32,825 nt of DNA from Bacteroidota bacterium (GCA_018222965.1 JAAEZH010000016.1:1-32825), one strand, 5' to 3'; shown: positions 23,880-32,825, numbered from the stretch's first letter. The notes: generated by a model not told the origin, from the letters alone. Program-made: numbers and translations.

Positions 23880-26800
23880 GTGCTGTTTTATCGTAAGTAG
23901 AAGAAGTTTCGGTTGCAGTTGGCTGTAGCTTCATCCAGCCATCAAAAATAATTTGCGGCCCGGCCGGCTGAAAGTAGCCGGTACGGGGTTCCTGTATTTG
24001 GTCGGCCGGAAAGTGTTTATTATCGTTTTCCGTCGCTCCAGGCTGTAGCCAGGACCATTCGTAGCCCGGTTGGAAAGGGGCAGTAAGCAGAAAGGGTTGT
24101 TGCACCAATTCGCCGCTATCCGCTTCGGGGGCCTGCCAGACAGGTTCCGGACTAATCACGGGAGTAGTCAGAAAGGCCATTTGGATATTGTTGAGGGCAT
24201 CGGCAAACAGATCCGACGGAATATCTACCCGTTTTTCGGGGAAAATGCCGGTGGTCAGATGGACGGGTGAGCGGGGATCCATTAGGATGCCCAACTGTAG
24301 TTCGTCTTCTTCCGCCGACAAGGTCAGCAGATCATTATGGGGCTTATAAAGGCCCAGCCCGTCCAGCTTAAGGCCATAATCGAGCTCCAGTGCTTTGATA
24401 TCCTTCTGAAACGCCAGAATACGAGCTGCAATTATCTCCAGCTCCTCCTCCAGGCCACCCTGGCGTTCGGTCATTTCTTCCCAATTAGCCAGTAGCAGTT
24501 CCAGTTCTTCCTCCTCATCCGTAGTAAGCTCCGGTTTCACCCTTCCATTGGGGATATCCGGATTGAAAGATGGGTCTAATGTCTTTATCCGTTCTAGAAT
24601 TGCCGAGATCCGAGCTGTTAAATCCTTTTTTTCAGTCTTCCGGTATGCTTCGCGTTCTTCCTCTCCTTCCAGCCACTTTTTCAAATTAGACTGTTTCCGC
24701 CAATATGCTTCGGCGGTCATATCCGCACTAGCCAGATCAGAGGTATTCGGCCGGGCATAGGGGGAGTAAACTTCCTGTACCAGATTTTTTCCTTTGTGAA
24801 TGAAGTACGCAAAAAATCCATCGTTTGCCCGGTGTTTCTCGCCAAGGCGAACGGCAAAACGCAGTTTGTCGAAATCCAGGGTAGGATGTACGTGTTTTTC
24901 TTTGCCGAAATATTCCGTTTCACGGGCATTCCAGGATTGGTTGACAGCCGCTTCACCCCGCAACTCGAGATTGAGTTTGGCACGCACCAGCGCCAACGGG
25001 CGCCCCATGAGCAAGGCCAGGCCGTCAAACTGAGCGTAATTTTCCGGCAGATTAGCCCCTGTCGATTCTCGGGCCGCTGCCAACATAGCCTCCAGCATAC
25101 CTAGCTTCTTGAGCCGCCGGGTTTCACCCGTAAGGGAGCGAACCAGATTAGCCAGTATTTCGTCCGCTGGTGAAGCAACTTCCTGTTTGCCCGGGAATGG
25201 CCTTTGTACCACATATTGACACGATCGGGCAATGACCAACAGCCCTTCCCCCGCCGCATTAAACACATGGATGGAGCTATCCAGGAAATTGGGTACCAGA
25301 TATCCACAGATCGGACTATTATTCGCGTGCGTACCGGCATCGGCGGATGCGTGATCAGTAGCCAACCAACGGAAATTAATCCGGGCAGGCTGTACCAGGC
25401 GCGGCGGCAGATAGGCCATGTTGCTTGTGCGGGGTGACACGCGCTCCGGAACCCGCAGCGCTTCCGAAATAATGACCCGGTTGGCGGAGGCATTTTGGCC
25501 AAATTGGTATACCCGGCCTTCGCCCCAGCGGTCAACTAAGCGAACTTTCCGGATTTGGAAAGGCCCTTCCCGCAGGGGTAAAAACAAATTGGAAGGCAAG
25601 GGACTGGTTCCGTTGCGTTCGCCCACTACGGCACGTACCCGTTTGGTAAAATCTGACAGAATTTCCGTACGGGCCAGCGGGTCGGTAACGGGCAACTGCA
25701 GAATGGGCTTGCGCATCAGCATCACCTCATTGAAGCCGGCCATTCGTTGCGATAGTAAATTCCGCTCTTTGAGTTCTTTGATCAGGCTGGTACAAACATC
25801 CCTGTTCAGATCCTGCTCATCCAGATGCTCAAGTTGTCGCTCCAATTGCTCAATGAGCGGTACGGCGGCACCACCCGTCAGGAAGGTTCGGCCCTGGATG
25901 TTTTGGATGCGTTTACCCCCGATTTCGGCACTGTAGGGGTCTGAACCGGCCCATTCCTCAAACGAATCTTTCCGTTGGGCAGCTGCGTACGCCTCGGCTT
26001 CCGGCTTTTCTCTTTTGGTCTTTTCGTTCTCCGCCGGCGCGGGTTGCAGCTGTAGATCCGGACCGTTGTCGGGCAGGTTGTAATGAGCGACGATGGCATC
26101 ACCCGGCCAGTCCTTTTGATTGGCTTCCACATCGGTTGGTTTTGTGTAGGGGAATACTTCCACTTCCCAATCCATGTATACGGGTTGCCAGGCAGATTTT
26201 TCCGCGTTCACAGGAGCCAGAAAGTTGCTGTTCCGGAACCCCGGGAAACGCCTTGTATCCGATTCGTCCTGTACAACTTCCCTCTCTATTTTCTCAGCTT
26301 CTTTCAGTTCCCGAAGGATTGTTTCTTCCTTTTTTTCCGCCGCAACGGTTGCAGCCTCAGCTTTTTGTTTTTCTGCTTTTGCCGATTTTAATTCCCAACG
26401 GGCTCTATCCACTTCTTGTGCAGAGATCAGTTGTCGCTTCAACAGGGTTTCTGCCCGACTGAAATTCTTACTTGCCAAATCAACCTGCACGGTTGTCGTA
26501 TTAAGTCGTTCCATGGCTTTTTGAAGAGCAGACTTCGCCTTTTCCAGTTCTGCTTCCTTCGACTTAATAACTTTTTCCTTCTTCATTTCGGATTCTTCGG
26601 ATTCGGTCTTCTCTTCGGAAACGGGAACCATATCTTCCAGGGCAAAGACGTTTTCATCCAGCCAACTCGAAACGAGATCTCCGATAAACCCGCCTTCAGA
26701 CAGATCATCCAATAGATTTCCTACGAATAAAACCGGTGTTAAGTGCTCAGAAGGCCGCACCGCCTGCGCCGGCAACCCGTCAAATAAAAGCACGGGCTCG

Positions 26801-28782
26801 GTGGGTTGCCAGTAGCGCGTGCCGGGCTGCAATTCCAGTGAGAAGTGCACCTTGCGATAGTTAAAGCGCAAATTCCATTCGTTGAGTTTGGTTTCCAGGC
26901 CCGTGGCTGCATTCTTGATGTCTTTTTCACGCCCGGCCTGTTCAGCTAATCGTTTTTCCAGCTCCTGTACCTGCCGGGCTATGTAGTCCCGGATTTGATT
27001 TACGTGGCTCTCGGTGGTAATTTCATCGAGGCTGAAATCATATTCAGCAATCATGTATTTATACCAGTCGGCATACAACTGGTTTTGCCGGTCGCGGATC
27101 TTAAATGCTTCTTTATCCAGAGCGGTTTGCAAGGCATTGAGCCGATGCAGATGATCCGACCAGTCTTTTTCCACTTCCGGCAGTTTTTCGTCCGGTGGTC
27201 CTTCTTCCCGCTCCCGGCGGATGTGCCAGCGTCGCTCACCGGGCACCGCTTCGAAACCTGACTGGTGCAGGCCGCGTTCCAAACGCGCCGGGAAGTCCAG
27301 TTTATCCGTTTCGTTGAATAGCCCCAATTGCAGGGCATCCAACATAGTTTCCATGTTTTTTTTGTTCTGAGATTGATCAGCTAATAGTGCCGCCAGGGCC
27401 TGACCTGGGGTGTTGGCCAGTACTAACCCGACCGAATCTGCCGCTTCTATTTCATTATCGCCTTTGAACGATTTCCATTTGACATTTGTGATGTGGCCAA
27501 TAAGCAGTGACTTGCCTACAAGCTTATTATTGATCGGCATCAATTGAACATCCATTTGTCCATTTTCAAACGGAATCTGGTGTTTTTGGGATAAATAACC
27601 TTCACTTCTGAAGTGAATAAGTCCAGGATTTCCTGCGAGGTCAATCTGATATTCGCCACCAGAGACTCTTGCCCTTGCCGTATTCCCACGTTTATCCTCT
27701 AAAATAATTTCAAAATAGTTTAATTGGTTTCCAGTCAATGCATCTGTTACCCTTACGTTCACTTTCGTCGCTGCATCATCCTTTGTGCTTATCTTTACAG
27801 TCTCCTCCAGCCGAAAAACCATCCAGTTCAGTAATTTCTCACGTTGTTCACCGGGATGGATAGAGAGGTGGGGAAAAAAAAGTTCATCAGGTGGATCCAG
27901 CCTAATTTCCCGACAGCTACTTTCTATGCCGGAAAAGCGCAAATCGCTTTCCATTGTATCATTCCACTTCTTTCTCCAAACTTTGAATCGGCTCCGTTCC
28001 ATCGGATCCTGGTACGGCTTACTGTACCAGCCAATGACCCGGTAGCGAAATTCGTAGGAATCGTTAGTGGCAAACTCCCGGAATTTGACCTCTGTACCGC
28101 TCTTGTTCCTGTATTCCAGGTTATCATGGATACCAAACACATTGCGGCATTCGGGATAATAGCCGGAAAAGAGAATCTCGCCGTAACCCATGGCGTTTAA
28201 TTCATCTAGATATACGATGTCCGAATCACCTTCACCCTCTTTCCATTCTTCATAATCATAAAGACGCCCCAGGTAGCGGTAATCGGGTTTGCCGGCCGAG
28301 GCGTGCCCCTTAGCCGGGTAAGGAAATGCACAGCTCCCACGAACTTTTCGGGTGGACAGTGCATCGGATTCTAATAGCCAACGACGGGTTTGTATGACTT
28401 CATTCTTATATTTTGCTGGTTCACCTGATTTAAAAACGCGTCCCTCGATCAACCAACGATTGGGGACAGCCTGATAATGGGGTTCCCCGGAACCTGCTTC
28501 CGTATCGCGAATGTAGGCACGGCGAAACTCTTTGGGCAAGGTCCAGTGCAGGTGAATACCTGATTCGAGGGGGTCATTTGTTGGCTGAAACGGTTTGCTC
28601 ACCAGATCGTCGGAAATATTGGGTCGCAAGCGCGGCAGCGCGCAGTTTTCGCCTTTTGCATAGTGCGGCAGCAAGGAAAAATCAGCCAGCTGACCGGCCC
28701 AGTCCTGCCAGGCGGACTGCGTATCGACCACTTTGGCCTCCAGCTGTAGCGGAATAAAAAAGGCATTTTTTGACTCAGGCAT
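23869..28782 (-). CDS. Giant-operon protein 3: 1637-aa multidomain protein
   Basis: The 1637-aa protein has no signal peptide (starts MPESKNAFFIPLQLEAKVVD). Visible parts: an N-terminal region with HLHWTLP and VPNRWLIEGRVF (about residues 80-125); an Ig/carboxypeptidase-regulatory-like insert (about 340-420); a coiled coil (about 560-650); a second charged coiled coil with the HlyD-like hairpin pattern NFSRAETLLKRQLISAQEVD (about 715-840); then INFRWLA (about 1137), SPICGYLVPNFLD (about 1160), a third helical part (about 1370-1480) and LMDPRSPVHLTTGIFP near 1517. I recall similar uncharacterised large proteins in Actinobacteria and cyanobacteria that share these core motifs but not the inserts; this is unverified. 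Start abuts the upstream stop with no gap. Function unknown; a scaffold or structural protein is inferred. Confidence 0.8.
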   Translation of the reverse strand: MPESKNAFFIPLQLEAKVVDTQSAWQDWAGQLADFSLLPHYAKGENCALPRLRPNISDDLVSKPFQPTNDPLESGIHLHWTLPKEFRRAYIRDTEAGSGEPHYQAVPNRWLIEGRVFKSGEPAKYKNEVIQTRRWLLESDALSTRKVRGSCAFPYPAKGHASAGKPDYRYLGRLYDYEEWKEGEGDSDIVYLDELNAMGYGEILFSGYYPECRNVFGIHDNLEYRNKSGTEVKFREFATNDSYEFRYRVIGWYSKPYQDPMERSRFKVWRKKWNDTMESDLRFSGIESSCREIRLDPPDELFFPHLSIHPGEQREKLLNWMVFRLEETVKISTKDDAATKVNVRVTDALTGNQLNYFEIILEDKRGNTARARVSGGEYQIDLAGNPGLIHFRSEGYLSQKHQIPFENGQMDVQLMPINNKLVGKSLLIGHITNVKWKSFKGDNEIEAADSVGLVLANTPGQALAALLADQSQNKKNMETMLDALQLGLFNETDKLDFPARLERGLHQSGFEAVPGERRWHIRREREEGPPDEKLPEVEKDWSDHLHRLNALQTALDKEAFKIRDRQNQLYADWYKYMIAEYDFSLDEITTESHVNQIRDYIARQVQELEKRLAEQAGREKDIKNAATGLETKLNEWNLRFNYRKVHFSLELQPGTRYWQPTEPVLLFDGLPAQAVRPSEHLTPVLFVGNLLDDLSEGGFIGDLVSSWLDENVFALEDMVPVSEEKTESEESEMKKEKVIKSKEAELEKAKSALQKAMERLNTTTVQVDLASKNFSRAETLLKRQLISAQEVDRARWELKSAKAEKQKAEAATVAAEKKEETILRELKEAEKIEREVVQDESDTRRFPGFRNSNFLAPVNAEKSAWQPVYMDWEVEVFPYTKPTDVEANQKDWPGDAIVAHYNLPDNGPDLQLQPAPAENEKTKREKPEAEAYAAAQRKDSFEEWAGSDPYSAEIGGKRIQNIQGRTFLTGGAAVPLIEQLERQLEHLDEQDLNRDVCTSLIKELKERNLLSQRMAGFNEVMLMRKPILQLPVTDPLARTEILSDFTKRVRAVVGERNGTSPLPSNLFLPLREGPFQIRKVRLVDRWGEGRVYQFGQNASANRVIISEALRVPERVSPRTSNMAYLPPRLVQPARINFRWLATDHASADAGTHANNSPICGYLVPNFLDSSIHVFNAAGEGLLVIARSCQYVVQRPFPGKQEVASPADEILANLVRSLTGETRRLKKLGMLEAMLAAARESTGANLPENYAQFDGLALLMGRPLALVRAKLNLELRGEAAVNQSWNARETEYFGKEKHVHPTLDFDKLRFAVRLGEKHRANDGFFAYFIHKGKNLVQEVYSPYARPNTSDLASADMTAEAYWRKQSNLKKWLEGEEEREAYRKTEKKDLTARISAILERIKTLDPSFNPDIPNGRVKPELTTDEEEELELLLANWEEMTERQGGLEEELEIIAARILAFQKDIKALELDYGLKLDGLGLYKPHNDLLTLSAEEDELQLGILMDPRSPVHLTTGIFPEKRVDIPSDLFADALNNIQMAFLTTPVISPEPVWQAPEADSGELVQQPFLLTAPFQPGYEWSWLQPGATENDNKHFPADQIQEPRTGYFQPAGPQIIFDGWMKLQPTATETSSTYDKTARDE
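26270..26640 (-). other. HlyD-like coiled-coil hairpin segment inside the 1637-aa protein
   Basis: About residues 715-840 are almost free of Gly/Pro and rich in Ala, Lys and Glu. The central pattern SRAETLLKRQLISAQEVDRA matches the turn region of HlyD/EmrA-type membrane-fusion hairpins (long helix, R..LL....IS..E.D.A, long helix). GC is about 42-45% in 60-base samples, against about 65% just downstream, which suggests a captured module. It has no lipoyl half-motifs around it, so it is not a whole adaptor protein. Confidence 0.55.
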
Positions 28783-30948
28783 CTATTTGTTTTTTTTCAA
28801 TTTAAGCCTTACGGCTGCCGGGTTTTCAACCATCTGGTAGGCGAAGCTTGCGGAGTCGGATCCGAGAGACTCAGATAACTCCCCGATACTCACCCTCCGG
28901 TCTTCAGATACCGCAAAAGGGGCTGCTGTTTCCCATTGAGCCGAATCAATTCCTTTTTTTCGGATCTTTTTCTGGTACGTATAGACGGTTGTTTGCTCCT
29001 CTTCCCCCGCTTCATTCTGTTCCTTTTTCTTTTCTTCCGATACTTCAATTCCAAAATGTAAGCCCTCCGGCGGGAGGCGGAATTCTACTTTATCTATGGG
29101 TACGGCCAGTATACTGATGATCAGATCCTCAGCAAGCCGCTCGTGGCGAACGGGCGTGTAGGTATGTTTAGATTTTTCGGATTCACCCTGGGGTGGACCA
29201 TCGTTGAAGAATATCTCCACGCCCGGCCAGATGGTGATCATCCTGGAGCGCAGCAAAAAGCCGTAATAGCGGGTTTTGCCTCCCGATTCATTTTCTTCGG
29301 GGAGTCGTACGGTTCGTTCCGGCACCAAATCGCCGATGGAGCAGGCGCCATCCACCAGCGCATTCACCCAATTAGGGTCGACCTCAAAGAAGCGAATGGA
29401 TTCCGGAGGCAGGTATTTTTCGTTTGGAACGAGATAATTGTATGGCACTGGGCGAAGCACCCGCAGACTTTGTACCAGGTCGCGAACAGTAGCGTACCAA
29501 CCGGAGGATTCGGACTGCTTGCTCAGCTGGGTGCTATCGCTCGTACCCGCTTTTTCAACCAGCCGGTCCTGCAGGCCCGTATCAGCTTTGGCCGGGGGAA
29601 GGGCCTCTTTCTCTGTATCCGGGTTCTTTGTCTCTTTCGCAGCAGCGAGCATCGTGTTGAAGTCGGGAGCCAGGCTGGTGGCTTCTTGCAGCGGCAATTG
29701 TTCTTTCAGGAGTGTGCGTTCGAGATTTTTGCGATCATTGATCGCATTTTGCTGTTTCCAGAAGTATAGTGCTTTGGCGAAAGACTTATTCTTGAGTCCC
29801 AATAACTGCCCCAGTTGCCAGGCGGCGGCGTAGCTCACATCAAACTGACCGGCCAGGGGATCGTAAATGAGCAGGGCATCGGCCGACGAAAACGGAGGCT
29901 GAAGCTGAGGTAACTGGTTGACCGCAGCGGGAGTCAAGGGGCCCCGGTACCAGGAGACTCCGTTGGCCCCGTGCCGAAATCGGTGTTCCATCGGAAAGAA
30001 ACCCTGCGCTAATAGCGTCCGCGGATCCGAGTAATCATCTTTCTTTGGCTTGGGTGTAGAAGAAAATGGATAGTGCAGTTGCAGGGGCGATTCGCTCGAT
30101 ATTCCTCCGCCAAGTTGACCATTATTCAGAGCGGAAAAGTATCCCTTAAAGGAACCTTCGAATTCATCCGTGGTAAAACGCCAGGAACGCAAGCTCAACA
30201 GCCGGATGCTGTGGCAATCTGCGGCTAACTCCTTTGCCCACTTCTTGTCAAATACTTTTTGATAGTTTTCGTACGAAACCAAATGCACCACACTTTCGGA
30301 GCCCGGGCGCGGTAGCCGATTGCCGATGACGAGCGAATAGGTATGTGTTTCATCTTGCTCCAGCGAACCGTTGGCCTTGGGAAACATATTCACTTCCCGA
30401 CTATGAGCCAGAAGCTTTAATTCTTCTAAAGTGGGTTTAAGTGCTTCAAACTTTTCCCAGGGCAAATCGAAATAGTGGCAGATCGTGTCGGGATCCTCCC
30501 CCGGTTCCAACCTAAAGCCCGGAAAGTAAACGTCCGATTCGGAAGCCTCTTCCGGCAGATCACCAAGGCGCATTTCCCGCACCTTCGGAGCCGGATCATC
30601 CTGGTCGAGTAAGAGCAGGGCAAGCCAGGGTATATCTTCGTCTGCTCCCGATCCCATCCGACGTTGCCAGGGCAAGCCTTTATCGTGGAATACGATATGC
30701 GGTAATACGCTTTCGTATTTACCCTGCCCATTGGCCGGTGGATAAACGGAGTCGACATCTGCGGTGGAAAAATTAAATCGCTTGCCGCCGACCTGAATAA
30801 ACAACTCCGGTGCTTTGCCAAAGCTTTTGGGCAAACCCGACCCCTCCGGGAATTCGGTCTCAACGGAAATACGATAGGTCCCAACCGCCAGGGCCGGGGC
30901 AAGGCGTTCGTGAAAGGTGATTGCGGTATGGTCGTCTTTCTGAGGCAT
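28783..30948 (-). CDS. Giant-operon protein 2: 721-aa uncharacterised protein
   Basis: The protein has no signal peptide. Recognisable landmarks are DIPWLALLLLDQDD (about residues 105-118), YSLVIGNRLPRPGSESVVHL (about 204-223), LLSLRSWRFTT (250-260), NGVSWYRGPLTP (329-340), ADALLIYDPLAGQFDVSYAA (356-375), PPESIRFFEVDPNWVNALVD (about 512-531), GFLLRSRMITIWPGVEIFF (about 560-580) and PPEGLHFGIEV (about 625-635). I recall the same order of motifs in unnamed proteins of about 700 aa from Actinobacteria and other phyla, so this looks like a conserved, undescribed family rather than an orphan. Residues about 425-475 are low-complexity and charged, like a linker. It starts 11 bases after the DUF6603-like gene's stop. 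Biochemical role unknown. Confidence 0.75.
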   Translation of the reverse strand: MPQKDDHTAITFHERLAPALAVGTYRISVETEFPEGSGLPKSFGKAPELFIQVGGKRFNFSTADVDSVYPPANGQGKYESVLPHIVFHDKGLPWQRRMGSGADEDIPWLALLLLDQDDPAPKVREMRLGDLPEEASESDVYFPGFRLEPGEDPDTICHYFDLPWEKFEALKPTLEELKLLAHSREVNMFPKANGSLEQDETHTYSLVIGNRLPRPGSESVVHLVSYENYQKVFDKKWAKELAADCHSIRLLSLRSWRFTTDEFEGSFKGYFSALNNGQLGGGISSESPLQLHYPFSSTPKPKKDDYSDPRTLLAQGFFPMEHRFRHGANGVSWYRGPLTPAAVNQLPQLQPPFSSADALLIYDPLAGQFDVSYAAAWQLGQLLGLKNKSFAKALYFWKQQNAINDRKNLERTLLKEQLPLQEATSLAPDFNTMLAAAKETKNPDTEKEALPPAKADTGLQDRLVEKAGTSDSTQLSKQSESSGWYATVRDLVQSLRVLRPVPYNYLVPNEKYLPPESIRFFEVDPNWVNALVDGACSIGDLVPERTVRLPEENESGGKTRYYGFLLRSRMITIWPGVEIFFNDGPPQGESEKSKHTYTPVRHERLAEDLIISILAVPIDKVEFRLPPEGLHFGIEVSEEKKKEQNEAGEEEQTTVYTYQKKIRKKGIDSAQWETAAPFAVSEDRRVSIGELSESLGSDSASFAYQMVENPAAVRLKLKKNK

Positions 30949-30959
30949 AGTTTTTATTA

Positions 30960-32825
30960 TTAGGAATCATCTTCCTCTTTCGTAACCGTTTCCGAAGGAA
31001 CCACCACCGACTCGCGGTTACCCAGCGTACCCACACAGGGTGCATCTTCGTATTGGTTGAGAATGGTTTCTACCTCTCCTTCGAAGGGACTAGACGACCT
31101 GGTAAAAGGAAGCAGATACGCGAAATCTTTCATTCGACTGAAATCCGGTGCTGTTGCCCCGGCTTTCCCATGAATATAGTGGTCAAAAGCAGCCTCGGGA
31201 ACCTCCCTAACCAGCTGTTCTAATTCGGAAGCAGTTAAAAGCTCCAGGTCAAGTTCGGTGAAATTGTGCTGTTTGAGTACGGCCAGTGATTCGGTGATTT
31301 CTTTCCCTCCCATCGGATCCTGGGGGCGAATTATCCCACCGGTATAAGGAGCCGTATCCGCTGAGGTACCCAACAGGGCTTTTCCGTTCAGTTTTGAATC
31401 ATTGTATTTCCCCCATAATCCGGCCGGAACGGCCCGGCGGAGGGGCTCAAATTGGATGTCGTTTTCCTTGCTCAGTATCCATTCAACAGAATCCGCATCC
31501 CAATCCAATCGTTCCAGGCTGTAACTCAAAATTGGTTTGAAGCGATCTTTGGTCAGATTCATAGGGGCAATCCCCATCTGCCAGTCCGCATCAGAAATGG
31601 ATTCAACTTTCGCGTCCCCGTTCTGCTTCACGGATTGGGCCGGAATAACCGATTCGAGTCGAATTTCCAGATCGATGGGATTGACCAGGTAACGGACATG
31701 CTCTTCGGACCAGGGGCCGTTTTTGTTTTCCAGGATAATGCCCTCAGAGATGAAGATCTTATTTATTTCCTTTTCGGGCGGCAACAGCGTATCCCGGAAT
31801 TTGGACCATGGAATAGGCAGGGCCGGTTTCCGCGGTTTTCCGAACTCAATTTCGAAGTCGAAAAAGCCCAGATCAATGACTGCTTTACCTCCGAAATCCG
31901 GTCCCCAGACTTCCACACTTGCTCCGATGGTAAAGCTGTGCCACCACAACGCCCAAACCGAACCCCGCAGGCGAATGCCCGCTTTGAGGTAATAAGAAAA
32001 GGGCTCGAAGTTGACCAGAAAATGAGCTTCGATAGTCAGGTTGGCCCGTACCAGAGAGGTACGGAATACGCCCTCTAGCTTACCACCCAGCATAAAGTGA
32101 CGTGGCGTAAGTGCAAAGTAAGCCGAGGCTTTAACGAATAAGTCTTCGGAGATTTTGTAGGTAAGCGACAGGCGATCCACTGACGGGTAGTGAGCCGGTT
32201 TTTTATAATAGGGACTATAACCACCCAGGGTCATAACGAAATCGCCGGCGTATACCTTTACTTTCGTTCCCGTTTCATCATACTGATCGGTCAACCAGGA
32301 ATAAAAGGCAAAACCACCCGAAAGCTTAGCCATGGGATTAAAGAGGTAGGAACCATCCGAAATTTTACCATCCACTTTTAATACGCCTTCTTCGGGAATC
32401 AGCTGGGCGTGTAACTGAATTTCGGCCTTGGCCATCTTTTGGGCGGCCTTGGGTAATTTCACGCGGGCAATGCCCAGTACGTGAATCTCCAGGCGATCGC
32501 CAAAGGTGATGATGCCCAGCAGGAAGGATTCTACGAATTTGTAGGTCGTGGCTTTCACGCCAATGGCGATCCAGTAGGATCCGGGCATGGGAGGGAAATC
32601 GGTAAAAGCCCGCGAGAGGTTGGAAGATGCTTCATCGCCCTCGAAATAGGGCTCCCCCATGGCCGATTTAACCATGGTGAAATCGCGCACCTGTTCGACC
32701 GGTGGAAATTTAACACTGCTGTTGATCCCGAATCCGCCGGCCAGTCCTTCGATGAAATATTCTGGTGGTCCGCCCAGCGGGAGTTCAGCTACCACGTACA
32801 GGAAGAAAGAAGGTGTGCCTTCCAG
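30960..32825 (-). CDS. Giant-operon protein 1: DUF6603-like protein, cut by window edge
   Basis: Only the C-terminal 621 residues are in the window; the frame stays open to the last base, so the true start lies beyond it. An internal GTG at 32795 is not a credible start because the family motif runs across it. The visible part begins with SFFLYVVAELPLGGPPEYFI and GLAGGFGINSSVKFPPV, then shows GGYSPYYKKPAHYPSVDRLS, YFALTPRHFMLGGKLEG and long amphipathic beta strands (FEPFSYYLKAGIRLRGSVWA). This order matches what I recall of DUF6603 proteins. The last about 270 residues are less regular, with helical stretches and an acidic end (KEEDDS). DUF6603 has no known function. It is the first visible gene of a four-gene, nearly gapless operon. 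Confidence 0.75.
   Translation of the reverse strand: MEGTPSFFLYVVAELPLGGPPEYFIEGLAGGFGINSSVKFPPVEQVRDFTMVKSAMGEPYFEGDEASSNLSRAFTDFPPMPGSYWIAIGVKATTYKFVESFLLGIITFGDRLEIHVLGIARVKLPKAAQKMAKAEIQLHAQLIPEEGVLKVDGKISDGSYLFNPMAKLSGGFAFYSWLTDQYDETGTKVKVYAGDFVMTLGGYSPYYKKPAHYPSVDRLSLTYKISEDLFVKASAYFALTPRHFMLGGKLEGVFRTSLVRANLTIEAHFLVNFEPFSYYLKAGIRLRGSVWALWWHSFTIGASVEVWGPDFGGKAVIDLGFFDFEIEFGKPRKPALPIPWSKFRDTLLPPEKEINKIFISEGIILENKNGPWSEEHVRYLVNPIDLEIRLESVIPAQSVKQNGDAKVESISDADWQMGIAPMNLTKDRFKPILSYSLERLDWDADSVEWILSKENDIQFEPLRRAVPAGLWGKYNDSKLNGKALLGTSADTAPYTGGIIRPQDPMGGKEITESLAVLKQHNFTELDLELLTASELEQLVREVPEAAFDHYIHGKAGATAPDFSRMKDFAYLLPFTRSSSPFEGEVETILNQYEDAPCVGTLGNRESVVVPSETVTKEEDDS

Noticed and set aside
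26270-26640. Separate membrane-fusion (HlyD) gene fused by frameshift
   Set aside because: The reading frame is continuous on both sides and no lipoyl or barrel domains surround the hairpin.
29143-29769. 208-codon open frame opposite the 721-aa gene, and a similar one at 31452-32078 opposite the DUF6603-like gene
   Set aside because: Both are mirror frames of GC-rich genes with family-like motifs on the minus strand; their own translations look random.
21783-32825. Rhs/Tc toxin or classical phage-tail cluster
   Set aside because: No YD repeats, no Rhs core motif, no sheath, tube, baseplate or terminase pattern was found in the visible proteins.

Overview
The window comes from a Gram-negative Bacteroidota bacterium. 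Three lines of evidence agree: a PorP/SprF-type outer-membrane protein plus a secreted protein with a type IX secretion (T9SS) sorting tail; a KdsB enzyme, which implies Kdo-containing LPS; and several promoters with the Bacteroidota -7 element TAnnTTTG. Gene styles (GntR-ABC operon, GT4/GT2 sugar transferases, RibB with a degenerate RibA half) suggest a Saprospirales/Lewinella-like lineage, but that is inference. No rRNA, tRNA, CRISPR array, transposase or phage integrase was seen.

Left part (1-7971). A gene-poor 432-base stretch carries heptad tandem repeats and ends in a promoter with a perfect 20-base inverted repeat. It drives a YtrA-like operon: ABC ATPase, permease, short GntR repressor and two tiny membrane-protein ORFs. 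Then come a lipoprotein serine hydrolase, kdsB (convergent with it), a divergent LysM/RlpA-like protein, a PLP cysteine/cystathionine synthase with CBS domains, an intergenic region full of small hairpins, and an NlpC/P60-fold protein whose catalytic Cys is Ala.

Middle part (8095-21703). A decayed bestrophin gene is followed by an unknown secreted protein, a small c-type cytochrome, a T9SS cargo protein, paaK (minus strand) and a porP-like gene. A five-gene minus-strand run from 20059 down to 13927 encodes M1 aminopeptidase, GT4, GT2, RibB(A) and a VTC/TTM-domain protein, with gaps of 7 bases or fewer, or short overlaps. A divergent GT39-type membrane mannosyltransferase-like gene ends the section. 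A 12-base word, CCTTTCGGCGAA, recurs exactly six times between 4011 and 21306, mostly inside genes and in different reading frames.

Right part (21783-32825, minus strand). About 11 kb is a tightly packed operon of four very large proteins: at least 621 aa (cut by the window edge, DUF6603-like), 721, 1637 and 698 aa. None of the three visible N-termini looks like a signal peptide. The 1637-aa protein carries an HlyD-like coiled-coil hairpin and an Ig/carboxypeptidase-regulatory-like insert. The 698-aa protein ends in a tail-fibre-like 'LDVDG' module. These three segments are more AT-rich than their surroundings, which suggests domain shuffling. This operon is the best candidate for an undescribed system. 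Its function cannot be read from sequence alone; a fibre- or particle-like multi-protein assembly is my working inference.
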